A stretch of 7,479 nt of DNA. It comes from Crocinitomicaceae bacterium. GTDB lineage: Bacteria; Bacteroidota; Bacteroidia; Flavobacteriales_D; Sanyastnellaceae. Below the pieces are notes generated by a model. The model had not been told where the DNA came from. It saw nothing but the letters and a program-made list of their open reading frames with translations, and searched no databases. Numbering within the stretch: the stretch's first letter is position 1; the number at the start of each line of letters is the position of its first letter. The translations under genes and the position numbers were made by a program. Shown here one piece after another: positions 1-6,917 of this stretch. The stretch is taken from the NCBI GenBank assembly GCA_020848015.1, contig JADLBA010000027.1, positions 1-7,479 of the forward strand, in the 5' to 3' direction.

Positions 1-2
1 GA

Positions 3-398
3 ACCTACCAGTTTGTATATGCTCCTTTTCAACGAGCTAAAGACCGCACCATTATCAGTACTAACCGCGGTGACGGAGGAAATGCCCACAGCGAATACCT
101 GGGGTCTTTGTGTGAGCAGGGCATCCCCGGAATGGCAATGGTACTCGCGTTGCTTTTAACTGTAAGTAGCCTCGCATTCCGGCTTTTCAGAACTATCACA
201 ACCAATGAAATACGCCTGATCATTGCATCAGTATATCTGGGGCTAATGACCTATTTCATACATGGGGTGCTCAACAATTACTTAGACACAGACAAAGCAT
301 CCGTTCCCTTCTGGGGATTTATCGCTGTGCTGGTGGCTATTGATATTCATCACAACCCCAAAGAAAAAAAACAGATAAGTACAGAGTATCACTCCTGA
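3..398 (+). CDS. O-antigen ligase family membrane protein, C-terminal part (5' end outside window)
   Basis: The reading frame is open from the left edge, so only the last 131 residues are seen. A TTG at 108 lies inside the frame and is not a real start. The visible part begins in an extracytoplasmic loop carrying NAHSEYLGSLCEQGIPG, the His/Glu-containing signature of the Wzy_C / O-antigen ligase family. Two or three hydrophobic segments follow: roughly MAMVLALLLTVSSLAF, then LIIASVYLGLMTYFIHGVL, then FWGFIAVLVAIDI. They are separated by NNYLDTDKASVPFW, a stretch I recall as typical of Bacteroidota members. The protein ends in a short charged cytoplasmic tail. Family members in the inner membrane transfer or polymerise undecaprenol-linked glycans, onto lipid A core (WaaL), into O-antigen (Wzy) or onto proteins (PglL type). 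The visible part cannot separate these roles. The stop is one base from the stop of the convergent phosphatase gene. Confidence 0.85.
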   Translation, partial: TYQFVYAPFQRAKDRTIISTNRGDGGNAHSEYLGSLCEQGIPGMAMVLALLLTVSSLAFRLFRTITTNEIRLIIASVYLGLMTYFIHGVLNNYLDTDKASVPFWGFIAVLVAIDIHHNPKEKKQISTEYHS

Positions 399-399
399 A

Positions 400-1623
400 T
401 CAGAAAAACCGGCAAGTCAGCAAAGCAAGATCATCTACAAAAGACATTTCCCCGCGAAACTTATCCAAGCGTTTGATAACAGAGGCGTTCATCTCCTCTG
501 ATGATGCACCGTGGTTTTCCAGAAGAATTTTCTCCAGCGACTCGGTGCCAAACTGTTCAAAATTCTCGTTCTCGGTTTCTACTAACCCATCGGTATAACA
601 CACAATCACGGCATTCGATGCAAGTCGAAGCTCTCCTTTGGAAAGCGTTGGCAACTCTTCAAGCATTCCCAGACCAATGCATCCGAGTTCCAGCAAATGT
701 GTTTTCCCCTTCTCATCAGTATAAACCGGTGGATTATGCCCACAGTTGACATACTGCAGTAGTCGTGATTTCCTGTTGAATATTCCAATAAACAAGGTGA
801 TAAATTTTTCTCCCATTGCGCTTTCCATCACATGTGCATTTAATTCCCTCACCACATTGGAAAGATCAGACCTTTTAAAATAAAAAACCGCTCGCAGAAA
901 AGCCTGAAAATTAGCCATTAAAAATGCGGCACTGACTCCTTTACCCGAAACATCTGCCATACAAAACATCACTTCTTCACCACCAATATCCATGAAATCA
1001 TAATAATCGCCACCGACCTGCTGATGAGGCAGATAATAAGCACTTACATCAAAACTATCGTTCCTTGGAAGTTCCTTAGGCAGCAGTATTTTTTGCATTT
1101 CAGCGGCGAGCTCAATTTCTTTTTTTACACGCTCCTGACGAAGGTTTTCCAAAAATAATTTCTTATTTTCTATCGCGCCCACAAGTACATTCGTTAGCGT
1201 CTGAATGAACCGCATATGTTTTATGACTGGAGATATTTTGCGATCGTTCTCATCAATATCTCCTACCAACAAATAAGCTATAGGACGCTCATCCCGCCGG
1301 ATGGGGATGACAAGATCGAATGCTTCCTTTGAATGCCCGATTTCAAGGCCAACCTGCTTGCCATCCGAAAAAAAATTTTCATCCTGAACTTCTGGTATCA
1401 CCGCACTTTCCATTCCGAAATGAAGCAAGCATTTCCAGTTTTCTTCGCGAACAAAAAGCACGAGCTTCTGGATACCAAGCTTCTCCCTGAGAATTCTGGC
1501 ATATTGTTCCAGCAATTCGCTGATTGAAAGGTTTGCATTGATCGCCTGAGTGATCTCAAGCAATGCATGCAGTTTAAAATCCCTTTCGCGAAGTTTTTTG
1601 GTAAGCCTGTTGTGTTTTTCCAT
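400..1623 (-). CDS. GAF-type sensor plus SpoIIE/RsbU-family PP2C serine phosphatase
   Basis: The 407-residue protein has no signal peptide or membrane segment, so it should be cytoplasmic. Residues about 15-150 look like a divergent GAF-type sensory domain; this assignment is weaker than the next. Residues 152-186 form a charged helical linker ending in ELAAEMQKILLPKELP, the usual lead-in to this phosphatase class. The catalytic domain runs to the C terminus with the expected metal-site motifs: GGDYYDF (204-210), ADVSGKG (223-229), NCGHNPP (293-299), YTDGLVE (343-349) and FVDDLALL (395-402). The acidic residues D206/D209, D224, D345 and D397/D398 are all present, so it should be active. Family members remove phosphate from serine or threonine of STAS anti-anti-sigma-like proteins in partner-switching pathways. 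No STAS or kinase gene is visible here. The start is an ATG 25 bases after the acyltransferase stop, with only a weak AGG before it; cotranscription is likely. No specific gene symbol is justified. Confidence 0.9.
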   Translation of the reverse strand: MEKHNRLTKKLRERDFKLHALLEITQAINANLSISELLEQYARILREKLGIQKLVLFVREENWKCLLHFGMESAVIPEVQDENFFSDGKQVGLEIGHSKEAFDLVIPIRRDERPIAYLLVGDIDENDRKISPVIKHMRFIQTLTNVLVGAIENKKLFLENLRQERVKKEIELAAEMQKILLPKELPRNDSFDVSAYYLPHQQVGGDYYDFMDIGGEEVMFCMADVSGKGVSAAFLMANFQAFLRAVFYFKRSDLSNVVRELNAHVMESAMGEKFITLFIGIFNRKSRLLQYVNCGHNPPVYTDEKGKTHLLELGCIGLGMLEELPTLSKGELRLASNAVIVCYTDGLVETENENFEQFGTESLEKILLENHGASSEEMNASVIKRLDKFRGEMSFVDDLALLTCRFF

Positions 1624-1648
1624 TACCTGTTAAGGAAATCATTCTGCG

Positions 1649-2581
1649 TCAAATATCCAATTTTTCGATAATGGCCGGCAACTTCTTGATCATCGCAATT
1701 TCCCTGAATTTTGTCCTCGCCTCTCCGGCGGGTGATCCAAGATAAGTTTTGCCCGCATCAAGGTCTTTCGAAAGCCCGCTTTGCGCAAGAACTACTGCTC
1801 CTTTACGAATGAGAATATCACTGGCTACGCCTACCTGACCCCATAGAATGACATCGTCCTCAATCACTACGCAACCTGCAATTCCAACCTGTGCAGCAAA
1901 TAGGCAGTTTTTTCCAATCACCGTATCGTGTCCGATGTGTACATGGTTGTCAATCTTTGTTCCTTCACCAATCCGCGTATCAGATGTAAGCCCGCGATCA
2001 ATAGTACAACCGGCTCCAATTTCCACATTATTTCCAATCTCTACTCTTCCGCAAGTATGCATTTTTTCCCGTCCTCCGGGTCGGGACTTATAATAGAACG
2101 CATCGCTGCCAATAACGGTATTCGCATGAATGATGCAATCGCTGCCAATGTGAACATTCTCATATAAAACCACACCTGGGTGAATGATCGTTCGGTCGCC
2201 AATAGAACAATCAGCACCTACAACCACAGATTCATGGATTATACAATCTTTGCCCTCCAAAAGTATTCCTCCTCGCCTACCGGCGGTCATCCTCCAGGGT
2301 GAAAAATGGCGGGTGAGTTTATTGAAATCAGAACATGGATTTTCTGAAAAAATCAGCGCCTTCTTTTCAGGACGTGGTATTTTCTGATTGATCAGAATGG
2401 TCGTTGCCGCACTGGAAAGCGCCTTTTCGTAATACTTTGGATGATCCACAAAAACAATATCTCCCGAAACAACTTTGTGTATCTCATTGATTCCGGTAAC
2501 GGAAAAATCAGGATCGCCGTCATATTCACAACCAATCAGCAAGGCTATTGAAGATAGCGTTTGAGGAGGACTCAGTTTCAT
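1649..2581 (-). CDS. lpxD: LpxD-like UDP-3-O-acylglucosamine N-acyltransferase family protein
   Basis: The 310-residue protein has the LpxD layout. Residues about 8-65 match the N-terminal uridine-binding domain (DGDPDFSVTGINEIHKVVSG, then DIVFVDHPKYYEKAL). Residues about 107-270 are left-handed beta-helix hexapeptide repeats (IGSDCIIHANTVIGSDAF, VEIGNNVEIGAGCTIDRG, KIDNHVHIGHDTVIG). The tail is a short helix. H218 in IGHD aligns with the catalytic histidine of E. coli LpxD (IAHN motif), and GAGCTIDRG before it matches the family. LpxD adds the N-linked 3-hydroxyacyl chain from acyl carrier protein to UDP-3-O-acylglucosamine in lipid A synthesis. Bacteroidota often have one LpxD beside lpxC/lpxA and a second, shorter one elsewhere. 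This copy has no other lipid A gene beside it, so it may be the second, and its exact substrate is uncertain. The ATG at 2581 gives the usual distance to the N-terminal domain. Confidence 0.85.
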   Translation of the reverse strand: MKLSPPQTLSSIALLIGCEYDGDPDFSVTGINEIHKVVSGDIVFVDHPKYYEKALSSAATTILINQKIPRPEKKALIFSENPCSDFNKLTRHFSPWRMTAGRRGGILLEGKDCIIHESVVVGADCSIGDRTIIHPGVVLYENVHIGSDCIIHANTVIGSDAFYYKSRPGGREKMHTCGRVEIGNNVEIGAGCTIDRGLTSDTRIGEGTKIDNHVHIGHDTVIGKNCLFAAQVGIAGCVVIEDDVILWGQVGVASDILIRKGAVVLAQSGLSKDLDAGKTYLGSPAGEARTKFREIAMIKKLPAIIEKLDI

Positions 2582-2663
2582 TCGGCAAAGTTCGGAAAAG
2601 GATGCTCCTCCCCCTACAATCCGGCAAAAGTTTTAGCCCTGCTAATAAAAGCTATCTATGCTA

Positions 2664-3731
2664 TCAGTAGTTAAGAACACACCTTGCCGACAGTCCCATA
2701 TTCTTACTGATAAAGTCACTCTGGAAATTAGAATTACCTGAGAAAATTCGCCGCTTCGCCTCGGTACCGCTCTGTTCGCTCGATGTCCAGTAGTAACCAT
2801 AGGTACTTCCATTAGCATAATAAATATTTCCTCCACAGTTACCTCCATTGCACAACACTCCTGAATTCAGCGAAAGCAGTGATGACGGACTGGAGGAAAT
2901 GGCCGCACCCCACTCGCTATCCGTTGCCACGTGCCATCCTGAGGGGCAAATACCCTGGCTACCATTGATCGTTGAATAGTTCATCAATTCGTTCCATTGA
3001 TATAAAGCACCCCAGGTATTACAGTTAGATGAGAGCCCATCATAGCAATACTTTTCTATCGTCCCGTCGTTGGAAGAGTTCGTATTCAGGTTTGTTTCAG
3101 TGCCGATATTCAGATTTTTCGTAAACCAGCAATTGCCACCAATCATGGCTGTAGTATAATTAATTCCAGAGTAAGAAAGGTTATCTCCGCATGTAAACAG
3201 CGGAACAAAACTGATTGAAACTTCATCGGTAGTAGAGCCACAATTGTTTGTAATGACCCACTGCAACACATAACTGCTACCTGCTACGCCATTAAAAATT
3301 GTTGCCGGATCCGATGTTGACTGAAAACTTCCTCCCGAACCACTGATTACTGTCCATGTCCCCGATCCATGAATAGGGGTATTGGCAGAAAGCGTGGCAG
3401 AAACTCCGCTCAGGCTCAGTTGGTCAGAGCCGGCATTCGCGATAGACGGCTGCGGAGAACAGAGGCCACATACTTCATACCACGATCCGGCAGCACGGTA
3501 GTTGAGACAATTCATTGTAGTATTAAAAATGACGAGGCCATCGGCGGGGCTGACAATTGCATCTCGCTCCACAGTAGTCATCCTCGGTGGAAGAAATCCT
3601 TTCGAGGTGGACTCGATATCGAGCATGGATGATGCATCGGGTGAGCCCGATCCGACTCCGATTTTCACTCCTTGCGACCAAGCGCAAGAAACAGAAATAA
3701 TTACCATCAGAAATAAAAATAACTTTTTCAT
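2664..3731 (-). CDS. Secreted FISUMP-domain protein with tail-fibre-like N terminus and PKD/Ig-like domain
   Basis: The 355-residue protein begins with a signal peptide (MKKLFLFLMVIISVSCAWSQ). Cleavage after AWS is likely. C16 lies in SVSC, which is a poor lipobox, so a lipoprotein is possible but less likely. Residues about 22-88 match the leader of many Bacteroidota tail-fibre-like surface proteins (IGVGSGSPDASSMLDIES, GFLPPRMTTVERDAI, PADGLVIFNTT). Residues about 95-176 resemble a PKD/Ig-like module of large adhesins (ANAGSDQ, GSGTWTVISGSGG, SSYVLQWVITNNCGS). Residues 181-355 are a FISUMP (Fibrobacter succinogenes major paralogous) domain: GGNCWFTKNLNIGTETN, WGALYQWNELM, GICPSGWHVATDSEW, YYWTSSE and the ending GLSARCVLNY. 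The FISUMP module is cysteine-rich, suggesting disulfides. No C-terminal type IX sorting domain follows. The function of FISUMP proteins is not established; a cell-surface or extracellular role is inferred. The ATG at 3731 is the first before the signal peptide. Confidence 0.88.
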   Translation of the reverse strand: MKKLFLFLMVIISVSCAWSQGVKIGVGSGSPDASSMLDIESTSKGFLPPRMTTVERDAIVSPADGLVIFNTTMNCLNYRAAGSWYEVCGLCSPQPSIANAGSDQLSLSGVSATLSANTPIHGSGTWTVISGSGGSFQSTSDPATIFNGVAGSSYVLQWVITNNCGSTTDEVSISFVPLFTCGDNLSYSGINYTTAMIGGNCWFTKNLNIGTETNLNTNSSNDGTIEKYCYDGLSSNCNTWGALYQWNELMNYSTINGSQGICPSGWHVATDSEWGAAISSSPSSLLSLNSGVLCNGGNCGGNIYYANGSTYGYYWTSSEQSGTEAKRRIFSGNSNFQSDFISKNMGLSARCVLNY

Positions 3732-3929
3732 TACGGTAGGTTTTAAATATGGTCTATATCCTTCTCTTATTTAAGCGAAAATTTCATACTGCAATGTACA
3801 TCTTAAACCGGTAATTCGGAATAACTAATTGCTGAAACACAAAATATAAAAATTAACCCCAGATTATACAATAGGTTCGAGAAGGAAGATCAAAAACCAT
3901 AAGTATAGAACCACACCCACAGGTCTCAA

Positions 3930-4178
3930 GTGAGCAATCACAATTGTTCGTACAGTAAGCGTTCTCAGCAGGTCACTTATGCAGTCTCCTCTATATTTAT
4001 TCCTCCCTACTCGCCAGAGTTAAACTCCTTAGAGAAAATAGGGTCGAAAATGAAACGGGCCTTTTCAGGAAAGCTACATAAAACCCCTGTTCAGATCAGT
4101 GAATTTATTTCACATCAATCTGAAATACCTACGAAGATTACAGTAAAAAAGCCCGTTCAATTATTTTTTTTCATGTAA
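3930..4178 (+). pseudogene. IS630-family (DDE_3) transposase C-terminal remnant
   Basis: An 82-codon open stretch starting at a GTG encodes IFIPPYSPELNSLEKIGSKM at residues 22-41. This closely follows the IS630 / DDE_3 transposase C-terminal signature LPPYSPELNPIEKIWSKMK. E35 (codon 4032-4034) would be the last catalytic acid. Expected proline and tryptophan positions are changed (NPIE to NSLE, KIW to KIG). Upstream, HNCSY at residues 4-8 may be a worn DN..H block holding the second aspartate, here a histidine, but the spacing to the PPYSPE motif is too short for an intact protein. The frame is stopped at 3906-3908. The rest of the transposase and its first catalytic aspartate are absent. This is a fossil of an insertion, not a working element. 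I could not identify terminal inverted repeats or a TA target duplication. Exact borders are uncertain. Confidence 0.72.
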
Positions 4179-4231
4179 TTAATGAAGCTGTTGAGAATTG
4201 AATTCAGCTATCTGCAATGATTAATGGAATT

Positions 4232-4252
4232 AAAAAAAACGCCAGATCAGCG
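4232..4252 (-). terminator. Possible Rho-independent terminator after gldN
   Basis: On the minus strand, 28 bases past the gldN stop, CGCTGATCTGGCG is followed directly by eight T residues. It can fold into a three-pair CGC/GCG stem, extended by two G-T wobbles. The flanking AAA before the stem could also pair with the T run. Position and T run suit a terminator for the gldL-gldM-gldN transcript, but the stem is short and weak. Confidence 0.4.
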
Positions 4253-4280
4253 GGTTTCTAAAAGTACAATTAATAAAATC

Positions 4281-5141
4281 TCAATAATGCCAAAGATCGT
4301 GCTCCATAGTAAAGAGATCGTTTTTTATGCGCTCGCTTTCAAGGAGCGCATCAATTCCTTTCGCATAGCTCTCAATACCTCTGTTGTAAACATTCTCTTC
4401 CTTCACCACATAAGCAGTAAACATACGTTTCTGGAAAAGATCATCAAAGGTCATGCGCTGAGCATCGTTATGCATATTGAAAACATCGTTGTTGGCAAAT
4501 ATGTACCTGCACTCTGGAAAGTATAACCAAAACAACTCCTTTTTACCGATTACCTCACCCGATTCTGATGTTTTTTCAATTACCGGCGCAATACCGATTA
4601 TCCGTACATACCTCTCGGAGCGTTGTTTATCGAAGATCCAGTCTTCTTTCAACTTATAGGCAATGATTGATTCCGTTTTGACGGGTTCAACGTTTTTCAC
4701 CTCGACTTTATCGCCTGTCTCAAGGTCTTCTTTGTACCTAATGACAACAGGGTTTAACACTGAGTCAATTTCAGCCGTCTGCATCTGGTAGCGAAACTCA
4801 TCGTCCTCCTGTGTAGGGCCAAGACTGTAGGCACTGATAGAGCCTTCGATCAGCAAGGCATCCCTGATTACCCGGAAAAGGCTTTTGCGGTCTGCTAAAT
4901 CCTCTTCCGTGGGGAAATACATTGTATGGTTCATCTTCTGGCGAAGATCCACAATCTCCCAAATGCGCTTTCTCCACATCACGTCAGCTTGACGGAGATG
5001 CGGATAAGGGACCACGCGGCGGGTCGGGTTGTGTTCCGGTACGTACGCACCATCTAACACTGTCTGTGTCTGCGATTGCCCGACAAGGGACACCAGCAGA
5101 AACAGTGTCAGCAACAGAAGCAGTTGAAATAACTTTTTCAT
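4281..5141 (-). CDS. gldN: Type IX secretion / gliding motility protein GldN (PorN)
   Basis: The 286-residue exported protein has a signal peptide at residues 1-22 (MKKLFQ, a long leucine-rich core, then GQSQ). It carries GldN family blocks in order: DGAYVPEHNPTRRVVPYPHL (30-49), ADVMWRKRIWEIVDLRQKMN (52-71), EDWIFDKQRSERYVRIIGIA (166-185), LFWLYFPECR (203-212) and the closing EHDLW (280-284). The length fits the family. GldN/PorN binds the lipoprotein GldK/PorK to form a ring under the outer membrane. That ring receives the GldM stalk and is needed for secretion of CTD-bearing proteins. Gene order gldL-gldM-gldN is the usual one. The frame can be extended to a TTG at 5165 overlapping the gldM stop by eight bases. 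I prefer the ATG at 5141, because the signal peptide then starts directly with MKK and 16 bases separate the genes. Confidence 0.95.
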   Translation of the reverse strand: MKKLFQLLLLLTLFLLVSLVGQSQTQTVLDGAYVPEHNPTRRVVPYPHLRQADVMWRKRIWEIVDLRQKMNHTMYFPTEEDLADRKSLFRVIRDALLIEGSISAYSLGPTQEDDEFRYQMQTAEIDSVLNPVVIRYKEDLETGDKVEVKNVEPVKTESIIAYKLKEDWIFDKQRSERYVRIIGIAPVIEKTSESGEVIGKKELFWLYFPECRYIFANNDVFNMHNDAQRMTFDDLFQKRMFTAYVVKEENVYNRGIESYAKGIDALLESERIKNDLFTMEHDLWHY

Positions 5142-5157
5142 GATCTCGATGATTTTG

Positions 5158-6861
5158 TTATACAATCTTCAGCGTGATGGAAGCTACCTTGCGGGTTGTT
5201 CCGTCAGGCATATCCACCATGATCTCTTCAATAAATATTTTCTCTCCCTTCTTTGCCTTCTTAATATTATCTGTCATATCACCAGTCACCGCATTGTTAC
5301 TCGATTTAAACTCTTTAAAAGACCCTTGGTTAGTGATTGTAAGTTTGAATGATTTCACGAGAACTTTCACGTTGAAATCAAAACCCTCCATATCTGCCCT
5401 CACACCCGCAGCCACCGAAGCATCTCCCTGAGATATGGAACTATCAAAGGGTTTTTTACCTCCAAAAGAAGGAACAGGGTCAGGGATACGTTTGATGCGG
5501 AATTTCTTGGGTGGCATCGGTGTATCCTTACCATTTACATTAGCGGTAACCCTGATCGTTGCCTCATTTCCCTGTCCTGGTTTTACGGTATATGTACCAT
5601 CGCCCCCGGGTCCTGAAATCGAGCCTCCTTCCATACTCACTTTCAACGCGCTCTTACCCACACCTGGTACCGATATTTCTACGGGATTATCCAATCCACG
5701 ATAGAACACGTTCATCTGAGTTGGTGAAACAACAAGTGCCGGCTCTCCTACGAAAAATGGCGGAATAGCAAATGCAATCGGTTTGTCTTCACCCGCGGCA
5801 TCCTTGTAAACGATCACACCTTTGTAAGCGTGTTCACCAAGACCGAGACTCCCCGTATTCACTTTGAATTTGCACTTTCCATCAGGGCCTGAAGGAACGG
5901 CTTCTTTGCCGGCATAATCAAATACTTCTGGAATGCTTTTCCCATCAAACTCTCCTCCCATATAAATGCGGGTCTGGCTATTTTTATTATACGCTGCGAG
6001 GTAAACTTCTGCAACGAAAGAATCTCCCTTCAGCACATAACTCTGCTTAGGAACAACCGCAACTGTTACATCAGTAAATTTAAGGTCGGTAGTATTGATA
6101 CTGGTAGCGAGATCAGTGATAGCGCTTGTTTTAGCATTCAGTACGTCTGCCTGTATCTTGGAAAGCGTTGCAATAACAGCCACGAGAGGAGAGTGATAGA
6201 AAGTACTGGTTTCCCATACTTCTTTTACACCTTCATTTTCTTCTTCGGGGAAAACAAATGCACTGTTGATAGATGAAATAACATCATCTCTCAGTTTGAT
6301 CTGCTTGCCGGCAATATTGGTGACCTCGATAGTTTTAAACCAATCTCTGTATGCCTCCAGTCTTTGTTTTAACTCATTGGCTGACCATGGATCCGTTCTG
6401 GGAGCCTGTGGGTTCTGGCCGACGAGAAGAGTAGTATTATTTTGGTTCTCATCGGGCTTGGCTACCTTTTCTCTTCCTTCAGGTGAACCAATCTCGATTG
6501 CTTTCCCATCTTTCATAAACTCTTCATAGCCGGCTCCATCCTTGTTGCTTTTCATGGAACAAGCCATTACACGAGCCTTCAACTCTTCGATATAAGCGAT
6601 CATCTCATCGCCCTTATTAGCCACCTCTTCAGCCTTTGCCAAAAAAGGCGCTGCCTTTTCTGCTTCTTTTGAAGCTCTCAGCCCTTCTATCGTCGCATCG
6701 GCCTTGGCCTCAAGAACTGAGTTGGTAACACCGAGACTTTTATTTATCTGGATAAATGCATTCAATACATCTTTGGATATATTCAACGCAAGAAGTGCAG
6801 TAAGAACGAGGTACATCATACCTATCATCTTCTGCCTGGGGGTTTCTTTTCCGCCTGCCAT
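5158..6861 (-). CDS. gldM: Type IX secretion / gliding motor protein GldM (PorM)
   Basis: The 567-residue protein opens with MAGGKETPRQKMIGMMYLVL, the hallmark GldM start. One transmembrane helix spans about residues 12-29 and a long periplasmic part follows. R9, equivalent to the arginine that meets the key GldL glutamate in the studied Flavobacterium johnsoniae motor, is present. Residues about 45-260 form a mostly helical first periplasmic domain, and about 260-567 form beta-rich domains. The block GEPALVVSPTQMNVFYRGLD (372-391) followed by NPVEISVPGVG is highly characteristic. The length is somewhat greater than the roughly 515 residues of the F. johnsoniae and Porphyromonas proteins. GldM dimers with GldL form the proton-driven inner-membrane motor, and the periplasmic stalk carries force to the GldK-GldN ring. 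It lies 56 bases after gldL. The start has only an A-rich upstream stretch (TAAGAAA), as is usual in this phylum. Confidence 0.97.
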   Translation of the reverse strand: MAGGKETPRQKMIGMMYLVLTALLALNISKDVLNAFIQINKSLGVTNSVLEAKADATIEGLRASKEAEKAAPFLAKAEEVANKGDEMIAYIEELKARVMACSMKSNKDGAGYEEFMKDGKAIEIGSPEGREKVAKPDENQNNTTLLVGQNPQAPRTDPWSANELKQRLEAYRDWFKTIEVTNIAGKQIKLRDDVISSINSAFVFPEEENEGVKEVWETSTFYHSPLVAVIATLSKIQADVLNAKTSAITDLATSINTTDLKFTDVTVAVVPKQSYVLKGDSFVAEVYLAAYNKNSQTRIYMGGEFDGKSIPEVFDYAGKEAVPSGPDGKCKFKVNTGSLGLGEHAYKGVIVYKDAAGEDKPIAFAIPPFFVGEPALVVSPTQMNVFYRGLDNPVEISVPGVGKSALKVSMEGGSISGPGGDGTYTVKPGQGNEATIRVTANVNGKDTPMPPKKFRIKRIPDPVPSFGGKKPFDSSISQGDASVAAGVRADMEGFDFNVKVLVKSFKLTITNQGSFKEFKSSNNAVTGDMTDNIKKAKKGEKIFIEEIMVDMPDGTTRKVASITLKIV

Positions 6862-6884
6862 TTTCTTAGGGTTTAAAAGTTACT

Positions 6885-6902
6885 ATTGTGGTTAAACACA
6901 AT
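6885..6902. repeat. Small perfect inverted repeat between gldL and gldM
   Basis: ATTGTG and CACAAT form a perfect six-base inverted repeat around a six-base loop, in the 56-base gap between gldL and gldM. It sits 24 bases before the gldM ATG. It could be a weak mRNA hairpin or a protein site, or chance in AT-rich DNA. No T run follows on the minus strand, so a terminator is unlikely. Confidence 0.35.
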
Positions 6903-6917
6903 TGCATTAAACAATTT

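Larger units (their letters stand above)
3732..4280. other. 549-base intergenic stretch without an intact gene
   Basis: This stretch lies between the FISUMP gene start and the gldN stop, and both genes read leftwards. By eye it is more AT-rich than its neighbours. It contains a decayed IS630-type transposase fragment on the plus strand (about 3930-4178) and a possible minus-strand terminator for the gld operon (4232-4252). The left part, 3732-3929, should hold the promoter of the FISUMP gene. I found no convincing match there to the Bacteroidota TAnnTTTG / TTTG promoter pattern. An open frame running rightwards from 4224 is only the antisense of the gldN 3' end. Confidence 0.75.

Noticed and set aside
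29..223. A 64-codon minus-strand frame at the left edge.
   Set aside because: It is antisense to the O-antigen ligase frame, which shows the conserved family motif.
361..398. A T run on the minus strand downstream of the phosphatase stop as a possible terminator.
   Set aside because: The nearest hairpin (GAGT/ACTC) is about 14 bases from the T run, so it lacks the usual stem-then-T layout.
2631..2650. A TTAGC/GCTAA hairpin between the FISUMP gene and lpxD.
   Set aside because: It has only five pairs with a three-base loop and no T run after it, so it is too weak to call a terminator.
2664..3731. Lipoprotein assignment of the FISUMP protein based on Cys16.
   Set aside because: SVSC lacks the usual Leu/Val/Ile at the -3 position, and a normal signal peptidase I site (AWS, then Q) follows at once.
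3863..3893. A TATAAT with a TTGATC 19 bases before it on the minus strand, upstream of the FISUMP gene.
   Set aside because: Bacteroidota sigma factors do not use the classical -10/-35 pair, the spacer is long, and it lies about 130 bases from the start codon in AT-rich DNA.
4224..4526. A 100-codon open frame on the plus strand.
   Set aside because: It mostly runs antisense to the 3' end of gldN, has no recognisable domain, and gldN is clearly the real gene.
5435..5704. Open frames on the plus strand inside gldM, some with hydrophobic runs.
   Set aside because: They are shadows of gldM codons; gldM is a full-length, well-conserved gene on the other strand.
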